From contig JBBRMY010000001.1 in assembly GCA_038230595.1 (NCBI GenBank), forward strand, positions 34,318-98,317: a stretch of 64,000 nucleotides of DNA, given 5' to 3'. The stretch is from JBBRMY01 sp038230595. GTDB taxonomy: Bacteria; Bacteroidota; Ignavibacteria; Tepidaquicellales; Tepidaquicellaceae. The translations under genes were made by a program, and so were the position numbers. Numbering within the stretch: position 1 is the stretch's first letter; each line of letters begins with the position of its first letter. Below are positions 1 through 7,278 of the stretch, piece by piece. The notes beneath the pieces are model-generated. The model was not told the origin of the DNA and ran no database searches. It was given only the letters and a program-made list of their open reading frames with translations.

Positions 1-1
1 T

Positions 2-598
2 TCTCCAAGACTTTCTCCTATGTTCCGAATTCTTGATGAAAGAATTGCATTCACATATAATAAATCTATGTCCTTCATTAGGAACGATCAGAGATTTGAT
101 CCTCTGATCAGCTTACTGGATTATTATACTTACATGATCTTAGGTTATGATGAAGACTCATATTTTCCGAAAGGTGGAAATAAATATTTTCAGAAAGCTC
201 TTGATATTTGTAACAAGCCGATCTCAGATAAGAATGGCTGGACTGAAACCGGAGGTGGTTCAAAGCCTTCCCGGCTACAGCTTGTGGAAGAGATACTTAG
301 TACAAAATTTGATGACTACAGAAAAGGTTATTTTGAATATGAATGGATGGGAATGGATTCCCTTACAGTTATAAAATCTCATGCATTGCGCAATATACTT
401 TTCGCTCTGGAAAAAATCGATAAGGTTAAGAAAAATGCCGTCCGTGCATTTAATATTGATATCTTTTTTGACACTAAGAATAAGGAGATAGCAGATGTAT
501 TTCTGGATTACGGCGACAGGGCTGTATATGATAAGCTGTCTCAGTTTGACCCTGCACATAGAAATGAATATGACGATGCCCGGCAGCGGGCGCGGTGA
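2..598 (+). CDS. PorD-like T9SS protein (DUF4835), 5' truncated by window edge
   Basis: The reading frame is open to the left edge, and the first visible ATG at 20 is probably internal. About 198 residues are present, whereas DUF4835/PorD proteins are usually near 290-300, so the N-terminus with its signal peptide is missing. The C-terminal part carries the family's usual ending, a YDKLSQFDPAHRNEYD-type segment. PorD is a periplasmic accessory protein of the type IX secretion/gliding machinery in Bacteroidota. Four T9SS-sorted cargo proteins in this window fit the assignment. Family recognition is from memory of the pattern; the cut N-terminus prevents a full check. Confidence 0.72.
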   Translation, partial: SPRLSPMFRILDERIAFTYNKSMSFIRNDQRFDPLISLLDYYTYMILGYDEDSYFPKGGNKYFQKALDICNKPISDKNGWTETGGGSKPSRLQLVEEILSTKFDDYRKGYFEYEWMGMDSLTVIKSHALRNILFALEKIDKVKKNAVRAFNIDIFFDTKNKEIADVFLDYGDRAVYDKLSQFDPAHRNEYDDARQRAR

Positions 599-736
599 TG
601 AATTCATTACTAGTTGAATTTTAAAGCTATAGTCAGAATGATCCCGGGTTCATTCTGACATTTTTAATACACTTTTGGAACATTCTTTCCGCATTTTCGT
701 AAACTAAAATTAATATTTAAGCACAAAAATCAAATA

Positions 737-2578
737 ATGAAAAACCTATTATTATCAGTAATTTTTCTTTCCCTCTTTAGCAGTACTGTTTTTGCTCAGA
801 ATAATTACAGTTATTTTGTTGATCTGAATAATACTTCGGATCATCAGACTGTGATAGGATTAACAACTCCCCACTTTTCATCCAATGAAGTAATGTTCCG
901 CTTCCCAAAGCTTATCCCGGGAACATATGCGATTTATGATTATGGCAGATTTATATTCGATCTGAAAGCATTTGATAATTCAGGAAATCCGTTATCAGTT
1001 GAAAAAACTGATGTGAACTCCTTTAAGATCTCAGATGCATCAAAGCTTTCTTCAATTACATACAGGATACATGATACGTTCACATCTATGGATGGTGGAG
1101 TATCTATTTTTGAGCCTGCCGGCACTAACATAGCTTCTGATAATGTAGTTATTAACAGCAGCGGCTTTTATGGTTATTTTGACGATATGAAAAATGTACA
1201 GATTGATCTTCATATAAAAAAGCCTTCCAGATATTATGGATCAACAGCTCTTATACCCGTAAAAAGTACTAACGAACAAGATGATTATTCTGTAGAAAGT
1301 TATTATACCCTTGTTGATTCACCCATGCTCTACTGTGTACCGGATACTACAGTTATAAAAGTAGGTAATACAGATGTTCTTTTATCAGTTTACTCTCCCG
1401 ATAAAAAAATGGGAGCTGCAGATCTAAAGCCTGCTATAAATAATATTCTTTTAGCAGCGCAGGATTATCTTGGCGAGTTGCCTGTAAAAAAATATGCTTT
1501 CCTTTATTACATGACTAAGACAAACGGCAGATCATTAGGAACAGGAGCATTAGAGCATTCATATTCTTCAATGTATTTTCTCTTTCAGCCAAAAAACGAA
1601 TCAGGATATGCATTTATAGGAGCAACTTCTGCACATGAATTTTTTCATATTATAACTCCATTGAGCATTCACTCCGAAGAGATTGGCAGCTTTAATTATA
1701 ATGAGCCGAATATGTCAAAGCATCTTTGGATGTATGAAGGCGCAACAGAGTATGCATCAATGCTGATCAGAGAAAGATACCAACTTATCACGCCTGAACA
1801 ATTTTTAAAAGAAGTTGAGAACAAGTTGCGGGTTGAGGAGAATTTTAAGATCGATATACCTTTCACTGAATTCAGCAGGAAAATAGTAGAAGAAAAATAT
1901 AATAAGCTTTTTGTTGATGTATATTTTAAGGGAGCACTCCTGAGCATGTCGCTTGATCTGAAGCTTAGACAGCTTTCAAATGGCTCTTATGGTCTTGTAG
2001 ATCTTATGAAGGATCTTTCCAAAAAATATGGCAAAGATATTTCCTTCAAAGACGATGAACTGTTTGATGAAATAACTGCGCTTACATATCCTGAGATAAG
2101 AAGCTTTTTTACTGATTATATTGAGGGGAAAAAGGAAATTAATTTTACTGAATTTCTTGGTCTTGCCGGAATATATAATAAAGGCGAGCCGAAAAAGACT
2201 TTAAGCACCGGAGGGGCAGAATTCGGATTTGATCCAGATGCAAAAAGATTATATGTATCCGGAATTTCAGATATGGATCAGGTAGGTAAGGAATTAAATT
2301 ATAAAGTTGGTGATCAGGTAATAAAAATTAATGACACTGAGCTTTCCGTTGGAAATATTCAGAAATTCTTTAATGATTTTCAGAAAAATGCAAAAGAGAA
2401 CGATCCATTAACAGTTATAGTCGCCAGAAAAAATTCAAGTGGAAAGCTGGAGAATGTGACTCTAAAGTCAAAGCTTAGATATGCAGCCGGATTGAAAAAA
2501 ACTTATGATCTTGCCTTTATTGATAATCCAACTGATTCTCAGCTGGCTGTAAGGAAATCCTGGCTAAAGCAGCAGTAA
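737..2578 (+). CDS. Secreted M61-family aminopeptidase with PDZ domain
   Basis: This is a zinc metallopeptidase of the M61 (glycyl aminopeptidase) family, 613 residues. A signal peptide (MKNLLLSVIFLSLFSSTVFA) directs it out of the cytoplasm. An N-terminal beta-rich domain precedes the catalytic HEFFH motif at residues 300-304; the third zinc ligand is E334 in the segment LWMYEGATEYA, the usual M61 arrangement. A PDZ domain follows at about residues 490-590. There is no T9SS sorting domain, so a periplasmic location is likely. It is transcribed alone: a divergent spacer lies upstream, and a repeat plus hairpin terminator follow. No Shine-Dalgarno is visible before the ATG. Confidence 0.88.
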   Translation: MKNLLLSVIFLSLFSSTVFAQNNYSYFVDLNNTSDHQTVIGLTTPHFSSNEVMFRFPKLIPGTYAIYDYGRFIFDLKAFDNSGNPLSVEKTDVNSFKISDASKLSSITYRIHDTFTSMDGGVSIFEPAGTNIASDNVVINSSGFYGYFDDMKNVQIDLHIKKPSRYYGSTALIPVKSTNEQDDYSVESYYTLVDSPMLYCVPDTTVIKVGNTDVLLSVYSPDKKMGAADLKPAINNILLAAQDYLGELPVKKYAFLYYMTKTNGRSLGTGALEHSYSSMYFLFQPKNESGYAFIGATSAHEFFHIITPLSIHSEEIGSFNYNEPNMSKHLWMYEGATEYASMLIRERYQLITPEQFLKEVENKLRVEENFKIDIPFTEFSRKIVEEKYNKLFVDVYFKGALLSMSLDLKLRQLSNGSYGLVDLMKDLSKKYGKDISFKDDELFDEITALTYPEIRSFFTDYIEGKKEINFTEFLGLAGIYNKGEPKKTLSTGGAEFGFDPDAKRLYVSGISDMDQVGKELNYKVGDQVIKINDTELSVGNIQKFFNDFQKNAKENDPLTVIVARKNSSGKLENVTLKSKLRYAAGLKKTYDLAFIDNPTDSQLAVRKSWLKQQ

Positions 2579-2580
2579 GA

Positions 2581-2649
2581 TTTGTAGAGACGCGATGCTC
2601 GCGTCTCATTGTTCACCAGCTTGAGACGCCAGCATGGCGTCTCTACAAA
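2581..2649. repeat. Composite palindromic repeat, family A (GAGACGC), copy 1
   Basis: Two hairpins sit back to back. The first is 2584-2607 (arms GAGACGCGA / TCGCGTCTC) and the second 2623-2646 (arms GAGACGCCA / TGGCGTCTC). The ends of the whole unit are also inverted repeats (TTTGTAGAGACGC and GCGTCTCTACAAA). It begins right after the M61 stop codon. A second copy in opposite orientation lies at 29894-29966, and a single-hairpin relative at 50435-50459. Such palindromes recur in many unrelated bacterial genomes; no coding capacity is seen. Confidence 0.85.
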
Positions 2650-2651
2650 AT

Positions 2652-2688
2652 AAAAAAGCAGAAATCAAAAAATGAATTCTGCTTTTTT
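2652..2688. terminator. Bidirectional hairpin terminator
   Basis: A perfect 12-bp stem (AAAAAAGCAGAA / TTCTGCTTTTTT) has a 13-base loop. The A-tract and T-tract on either side allow termination of both the M61 gene and the convergent gene ending at 2709. Confidence 0.85.
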
Positions 2689-2708
2689 GTTAAATTATTT
2701 TCAACATA

Positions 2709-3101
2709 CTACTCTACATTCTCTTCTACTGAAATACTCCAGAAGCCCTTCGCCTTTACATCGATATAATATTTTCCATCTTCTTTAATGTTCGTAACCT
2801 TCCTGCTGTTAAAATTTTCATCAAGCAGATCATTAACAAAAAATTCTTTATTGTTTCCAAGCTCATCTTTCAGATCCATCTCAACTGCAACTCCTTCATA
2901 CATTACCCTGAAAACAGTTTGACCTTTTTTCAGATCTAATGGCATGCTTTTATTTCTAACTCCGTAATAAGTCTTCTTTTTTGATGGCTGATTGCCTTTA
3001 AATCTTTCACTGCTGTTAACAAAAGTGAATGAAAGAAATAAAAGATAGAGCACGACCAAAGATGTAGCAAAAATAATATTTCTTTTCCAGAATGAGTTCA
3101 T
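2709..3101 (-). CDS. Membrane-anchored protein of unknown function
   Basis: The product is about 130 residues with one N-terminal hydrophobic segment (residues 8-28), followed by a charged, probably periplasmic domain ending in acidic residues. I recognise no family. The ATG at 3101 is preferred over an in-frame TTG at 3110. It converges on the M61 gene across a shared terminator and has no co-directional partner close by. An odd long hairpin lies upstream at 3227-3296. Function cannot be assigned from the sequence. Confidence 0.6.
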   Translation of the reverse strand: MNSFWKRNIIFATSLVVLYLLFLSFTFVNSSERFKGNQPSKKKTYYGVRNKSMPLDLKKGQTVFRVMYEGVAVEMDLKDELGNNKEFFVNDLLDENFNSRKVTNIKEDGKYYIDVKAKGFWSISVEENVE

Positions 3102-3110
3102 ATTTTTCAA

Positions 3111-3427
3111 CTCTATATTGTAAGTAAAAAAGCCAATTAAAAAAAGCGAAAAGTTAAAGATTAAATCGGATTTTTCGAAGGGGAAATGGAATAAATATCA
3201 GAGGGATAACTGAATTATGGCATAAAAAAACCGCGCATGATCCGAAAACATAAAAGAAAGTGGAGGCTTCTTTTAAAACTATTCATGGGCGGTTTTAATT
3301 CTTACAAAGAACGGGAAATATTTTCATACAATCAATTCACATTTAATTTTTTTGAAATAAATAAAAAAAAAGCAGAGAAAATTATTTTTAGAATTTTCTC
3401 TGCGGGTTTTTACTGCAAAAACCTATT
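3111..3427. other. Intergenic region with nested hairpin and terminator
   Basis: There is no gene here. A long imperfect stem (AAAACCGCGCATGA at 3227-3240 with TCATGGGCGGTTTT at 3283-3296, one mismatch) encloses a second stem (AAAAGAA at 3252-3258 with TTCTTTT at 3268-3274). To its right is the terminator of the next minus-strand gene. A 64-codon plus-strand open frame across this region spans these structures and looks spurious. Confidence 0.6.
3372..3408. terminator. Hairpin terminator of the lipoprotein gene ending at 3428
   Basis: A perfect 12-bp stem (GCAGAGAAAATT at 3372-3383, AATTTTCTCTGC at 3392-3403) is flanked by an A-run on the left, which reads as a T-run on the minus strand. It lies just after the minus-strand gene end. 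Confidence 0.8.
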
Positions 3428-4309
3428 TTAGAATTTTGATAAATTAATTGCCTTCGATGTAAGTGTCAATCCTGTTATTCCCATCACCTGTGCCTGCTGT
3501 GTAACAACACCCATGGTTAATGTCTCGGCTGCTCCTGAAGAATTTGTCTTGGAATAATTAACTATCCAGATGTCAGGTGGAAAACCGGCCAGATTAGCTA
3601 TGTAATCAGGAAGATGAAGTGCTCCAGCTGCAGGTATAAGAAACATGTTCACAGATTTGTTTGTACCTGTTGAAAAGAAAACAGAGCCGTTAACATTGCT
3701 TGCCGAGGGAGTAAAAGATGAATTAAATTTAATTACCGGGTCGCTGCTCTTTGCAAGATCTAATCCAACTTCGCTGCTCTTTGCAAGATCTAATCCAACT
3801 TCGCTGTTAAGAAGAACTGAATTTGAAGTTGTTATATGTATACTTGAATTTGTGAAAAGCTGGATCGCGCTGCTGACTATATTTGCAGCTGATGTATCTT
3901 TTATTAATCCAAGAACTGTGCTTGTCGAGAATAGTGTTGTCAGCTCTATGCAGTCAGTTGCTCCCGGAGTTGGATTTGGTGTATAAACTGCAAAATTCGC
4001 AGTTCCCGGTACTTTATAAACATAAATCCATGCGCCGATATTATTTGGGTCGCTTAATACAGAAAGCGCACTTATATCAGTAGTCCCGGCATTTGAGCCT
4101 TCAAAAGTTACGTTCTTTCCAAAGATCATAACAAGATTTGAGCCCGGATATTTTCTGCTTGACTGCGTATTTGCTGAATCAAGCCTGTCTTTTGCTTTTA
4201 CAGGGTTGCTGATCAGATTTGTAATAATATTGCTGTTACCACATGATGAATACATTATACCGCTAAGTATAAATATTATCAATAGAACTGTCTTATTTAT
4301 CGTTTTCAT
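3428..4309 (-). CDS. Lipoprotein of unknown function with tandem 10-residue duplication
   Basis: The product is 293 residues. The N-terminal hydrophobic stretch ends in a lipobox (MYSSC, Cys near residue 23), so export and lipidation are likely. No known domain is recognised; the body is rich in Ser, Thr and Asn. The decapeptide SEVGLDLAKS occurs twice in direct succession because of an exact 30-base tandem duplication at 3741-3800. It is flanked by terminators and probably forms a single-gene unit. The function is unknown. Confidence 0.7.
   Translation of the reverse strand: MKTINKTVLLIIFILSGIMYSSCGNSNIITNLISNPVKAKDRLDSANTQSSRKYPGSNLVMIFGKNVTFEGSNAGTTDISALSVLSDPNNIGAWIYVYKVPGTANFAVYTPNPTPGATDCIELTTLFSTSTVLGLIKDTSAANIVSSAIQLFTNSSIHITTSNSVLLNSEVGLDLAKSSEVGLDLAKSSDPVIKFNSSFTPSASNVNGSVFFSTGTNKSVNMFLIPAAGALHLPDYIANLAGFPPDIWIVNYSKTNSSGAAETLTMGVVTQQAQVMGITGLTLTSKAINLSKF
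3741..3800. repeat. Exact 30-bp tandem duplication inside a coding sequence
   Basis: Two identical 30-base units (3741-3770 and 3771-3800) lie in frame in the lipoprotein gene, followed by the first bases (TCGCTG) of a third. The complete identity suggests a recent event or a slippage-prone site. Confidence 0.95.
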
Positions 4310-4390
4310 AGTGTTATTTAATGTTAATCGTTTAACTTTAATATTAAGTAATGGGTTCCGCTCAAGAATTGAAATCGAGTTTCTATATAT

Positions 4391-4425
4391 AAAAAAAGCC
4401 TGCTCTTTTCCAAAAGCAGGCTTTT
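4391..4425. terminator. Hairpin terminator downstream of the cupredoxin gene
   Basis: The stem AAAAGCCTGCT (4394-4404) / AGCAGGCTTTT (4415-4425) has an A-run to its left, so it can terminate the minus-strand gene ending at 4450. Confidence 0.82.
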
Positions 4426-4449
4426 AAATTTAAAATATATTCGAAATTC

Positions 4450-5082
4450 TTATTTCACTAAGATCATTCTTTTAACTTCTGAATAAGTTGCAGTTTCAAG
4501 TCTGTACATATAAACACCGGTCGGAATCTCTGATGCATCAAAATCTACATTATAAACTCCTGCCGCCATGTTCTGATTAACAAGTGATGCAACTTCGTTC
4601 CCGACAATGTCATAAACTTTCAGCTTTACAAGCCCTGATGCTGCAAGCTGGAATTTTATATTCGTTACAGGATTGAATGGATTCGGATAATTCTGGAACA
4701 GCTTAAAATTCTCAGGAATAACACTTGATATATTACTTACACCTGAAATTACAGATATATTTCCCGCCATATTAGGACCATGCGGAATGCAGACAAAATG
4801 ATAATTTCCTAAAACTGTTATTTTATACATAAACGTGGTGGTACCTGAATTCATATTAGAATTCCATGCAGGCGCTCCTGGAGGCAGTATAGATGCGTTT
4901 GTTCCATTACATGTAGTTGTATGACTTCCGTTAAGCCATTGGAATTTAATAGTGTCTCCGAGGTTAGCGTTTGTATTTAAAGGAGTGAACATAAAGTTCT
5001 CAACTGTTATTGTTCTGATAGTGCTGAATGCAAATGAGCTTGTTAAGAACAGAAATGCAATTAGTAAAATACTTTTTTTCAT
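4450..5082 (-). CDS. Secreted cupredoxin with T9SS C-terminal sorting domain
   Basis: The product is 210 residues: a signal peptide (1-20), then a plastocyanin/azurin-like domain (about 22-113), then a type-A T9SS sorting domain (about 128-210, NYPNPFNPVTNIKF). Type-1 copper ligands are visible: H54 in GSHTTT, and C98, H101 and M105 in the segment CIPHGPNM. It is predicted to be a small blue-copper electron carrier or copper binder placed on the cell surface by T9SS. No redox partner is adjacent. The gene stands alone with a terminator after it and a 460-base gap before it. The domain call is strong; a true electron-transfer role is inference. Confidence 0.85.
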   Translation of the reverse strand: MKKSILLIAFLFLTSSFAFSTIRTITVENFMFTPLNTNANLGDTIKFQWLNGSHTTTCNGTNASILPPGAPAWNSNMNSGTTTFMYKITVLGNYHFVCIPHGPNMAGNISVISGVSNISSVIPENFKLFQNYPNPFNPVTNIKFQLAASGLVKLKVYDIVGNEVASLVNQNMAAGVYNVDFDASEIPTGVYMYRLETATYSEVKRMILVK

Positions 5083-5544
5083 AAGTTTTTTTCGCAGTTT
5101 TTAGAGTTTCGTTTTATAAAAATTTTAATATTTAAATCATTTAGAAATAATGGATATACATTAACTCAAACATATTAATCCGGTCTAAGGTTCGATTTGA
5201 AAATTATTACTGCCATATCAGATTCAGCTGTTATTGTACTCACAGTAATGAATGCCGAGGAATTTACTAAATAAAGCGATAAATCGGGAAAAGGGAAAAG
5301 ATTGTGAAAGAGTAGAATTGGTTTTTTCATAGTTTTGGTTTAAGGTTTATAAGAAAGGCAGTGAAATGTTTCACATGATCATTCTTACATTACTATAATT
5401 TCAATTCGGCTCCTGAATTAAATTAAGACTACTAAAATCCTAATTTAAATCTTATATAAAATAGAAAAAAATTTAATCCCACGCAATTTAAAATATTAAA
5501 CCTACTCTTAGTAAATATTAGTCCCGGAATGCTTTAATACTCTC
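5083..5544. other. Long intergenic region without a convincing gene
   Basis: This spacer lies upstream of the cupredoxin gene and downstream of queA, both on the minus strand. A 51-codon minus-strand frame (5175-5330, starting MKKPILLFHNLFPF) is the only candidate small gene and is unsupported. A palindrome GTGAAATGTTTCAC lies at 5361-5374. Promoter and leader sequences for the cupredoxin gene presumably lie here, but no box is clear. Confidence 0.5.
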
Positions 5545-6750
5545 TTACAAAAACAGAACAGAACTGTCTCCGTAACTCAGAAATCTGTATTCATTTTTAA
5601 GCGCGTGCTCATATATTTTCCTCCATTGCCCTTGGGTAAATGCTGATACCAGCAGTAGCAGAGTGCTTTTAGGCTGATGAAAATTTGTTATGAGGATATT
5701 CACAGCTTTAAATTCATATCCCGGCACGATCATTATTGATGTAGAAAATTCTATTAAATCATCTGAACCTTTTTCTATAGACTTCAGTATCTGACCCAGC
5801 GCTTCCTTATAGGTGATATTATTTGCAGATAATTTTTCATGCTCCCACTGTCCAAGATTATTAATTGAAAGATCATTGTTCACGATCATCTTGCACCCTA
5901 TCCAGTAAAGGCTTTCAAGTGCTCTTAATGATGTTGTTCCTGTGCTGATAACTTTTCCTGAATTATTAATAAGCTCTTCGATCAGTTTTTGCCCTATATA
6001 AAACTTTTCCGGATGCATCTTATGCTCATCAGCATTTTCAGTTTTTATCGGTAAAAAAGTACCTGCGCCGACATTAAGATTAAGACTCGAGATCTTAATT
6101 CCGTTTTCAGAAATTTTCTTCAATTCAGTTTTTGTAAAATGAAGTCCTGCAGTAGGAGCAGCGACCGACCCCTCTATATTTGCATAAACTGTCTGATAAC
6201 TCTCATTATCCTGCTTAACTGGCTTCCTTTTTATATAAGGAGGCAAAGGCACATTTCCTGCTATAGATAATATCTCACCAAAAGTATGGTCTGACTCCCA
6301 GAAAAATTCAACAGCTATTTCACTCTCTTCCCTTTTAAAAATTTTAGCTTTTAATTTCAGCTCATCAGAGATTAAAAATATTTCTTCTTCTTTCCATTTC
6401 TTTAAATTTCCAATCATGCATTTCCAGACACAGCGCTTTTTTATATTTAGTGCGCCAGCCATTTCCTTTGTGGGTTCAATTGGCTCCATGCAGAATATTT
6501 CTATCTTCGCTCCTGTATCATTTATAAAGAGCAATCTAGCGTGAATCACTTTTGAATCATTTACTACCATTAAAGAATTCGCCGGAAGTATTTCTGCTAT
6601 CTCGTAAAAATTCCTGTCAGTTATATTATCGGTTTTATTATCATAAACTAATAATCGCGATCTGTTTCTTTCCAAAAGGGGATTTTCCGCTATTTTGTCC
6701 GTTTCAAGCCTATAATCAAAATCTTCTATCTTAATATGTTTTTCCGTCAT
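5545..6750 (-). CDS. queA: S-adenosylmethionine:tRNA ribosyltransferase-isomerase
   Basis: QueA makes epoxyqueuosine in tRNA from the 7-aminomethyl-7-deazaguanine base, using the ribosyl group of S-adenosylmethionine. The 401-residue product shows the family signatures in order: FDYRLETDKIAENPLLERNRS at the N-terminus, VNDSKVIHARL, GNVPLPPYIKR, GSVAAPTAGLHFT, VGAGTFLPIK and TGTTSLRALESL. The length is somewhat above the usual 340-350, partly through an extra segment around residues 85-140. No other queuosine gene is nearby. Cytoplasmic; apparently monocistronic. Confidence 0.96.
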   Translation of the reverse strand: MTEKHIKIEDFDYRLETDKIAENPLLERNRSRLLVYDNKTDNITDRNFYEIAEILPANSLMVVNDSKVIHARLLFINDTGAKIEIFCMEPIEPTKEMAGALNIKKRCVWKCMIGNLKKWKEEEIFLISDELKLKAKIFKREESEIAVEFFWESDHTFGEILSIAGNVPLPPYIKRKPVKQDNESYQTVYANIEGSVAAPTAGLHFTKTELKKISENGIKISSLNLNVGAGTFLPIKTENADEHKMHPEKFYIGQKLIEELINNSGKVISTGTTSLRALESLYWIGCKMIVNNDLSINNLGQWEHEKLSANNITYKEALGQILKSIEKGSDDLIEFSTSIMIVPGYEFKAVNILITNFHQPKSTLLLLVSAFTQGQWRKIYEHALKNEYRFLSYGDSSVLFL

Positions 6751-7114
6751 TATACAATTTATAAAATTAAACTTTTATATAGAATTCACTAATTTTCAAT
6801 TGTTGCCCTAAACATGAAATAGAATTTAGTTTTCATTCTATAAACATTCAAAAAAAGAAGTATAAAGACTATGATTCGCTAATTATCATAGTCGAGAGAC
6901 TTTGAAATAACATCATTTTTTACTTTTCTTATGTTTTTGAGGAACAAATGTAGCCATATGTATGTTTGAAATAAAGATATGTAAGCTTATTAGGACAAAT
7001 TTAATTTTTGGCTGATTAATAATTGTATAAGGAACTCGTTTTTATTTGAATGTAATTTCTATTGATTCCGGTCTAAACTCCCATAATAGTATTTCAATCC
7101 TTTACAAATTCTCT

Positions 7115-7140
7115 AAATGGTAGTATCCATACTACCATTT
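7115..7140. promoter_or_regulatory. Perfect palindrome, candidate operator copy 1
   Basis: Arms AAATGGTAGTAT and ATACTACCATTT flank a CC centre, giving a perfect 12-bp dyad. An 18-of-21 match to its core lies 116 bases downstream at 7234-7254. No T-tract follows, so an operator is more likely than a terminator. Confidence 0.55.
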
Positions 7141-7191
7141 ACGCTATTCCTCTATCCAAAAATTAAATCTATTTGCATAAAGACTTACAAA

Positions 7192-7206
7192 CTAACTAAT
7201 AGTTAG
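7192..7206. promoter_or_regulatory. Palindrome CTAACTAATAGTTAG
   Basis: This is a perfect 7-bp dyad with a single central base, between the two related palindromes upstream of the gene at 7279. It may be a protein-binding site; no known regulator is assigned. Confidence 0.4.
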
Positions 7207-7233
7207 CTTGTTATCTGTTTGGCATTAATATTG

Positions 7234-7254
7234 TCGTAGTATCCTTACTATCAT
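7234..7254. promoter_or_regulatory. Candidate operator copy 2
   Basis: The site (TCGTAGTATCC then TTACTATCAT) matches the core of the perfect palindrome at 7118-7138 at 18 of 21 positions. It ends 24 bases before the start codon at 7279. The copies are in the same orientation, 116 bases apart. Confidence 0.5.
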
Positions 7255-7278
7255 ATTTTTAAATATAAACCAATATTA

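Larger units (their letters stand above)
6751..7278. promoter_or_regulatory. 528-base upstream region with several palindromes before the T9SS adhesin-like gene
   Basis: This non-coding spacer between divergently transcribed queA and the 862-residue surface protein is strongly AT-rich. It contains three palindromic sites listed separately (7115-7140, 7192-7206, 7234-7254). No certain -10/-35 boxes are seen. The concentration of dyads on the side of the surface-protein gene suggests that this gene is regulated. Confidence 0.5.

Noticed and set aside
3237..3431. 64-codon plus-strand open frame
   Set aside because: It reads through two hairpin structures, including a terminator, and shows no recognisable protein features.
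5361..5380. GTGAAATGTTTCACATGATC, resembling a parS site
   Set aside because: The half-sites are arranged inside out compared with parS, only part of the consensus matches, and it lies 40 kb from parB. Kept only as a palindrome.
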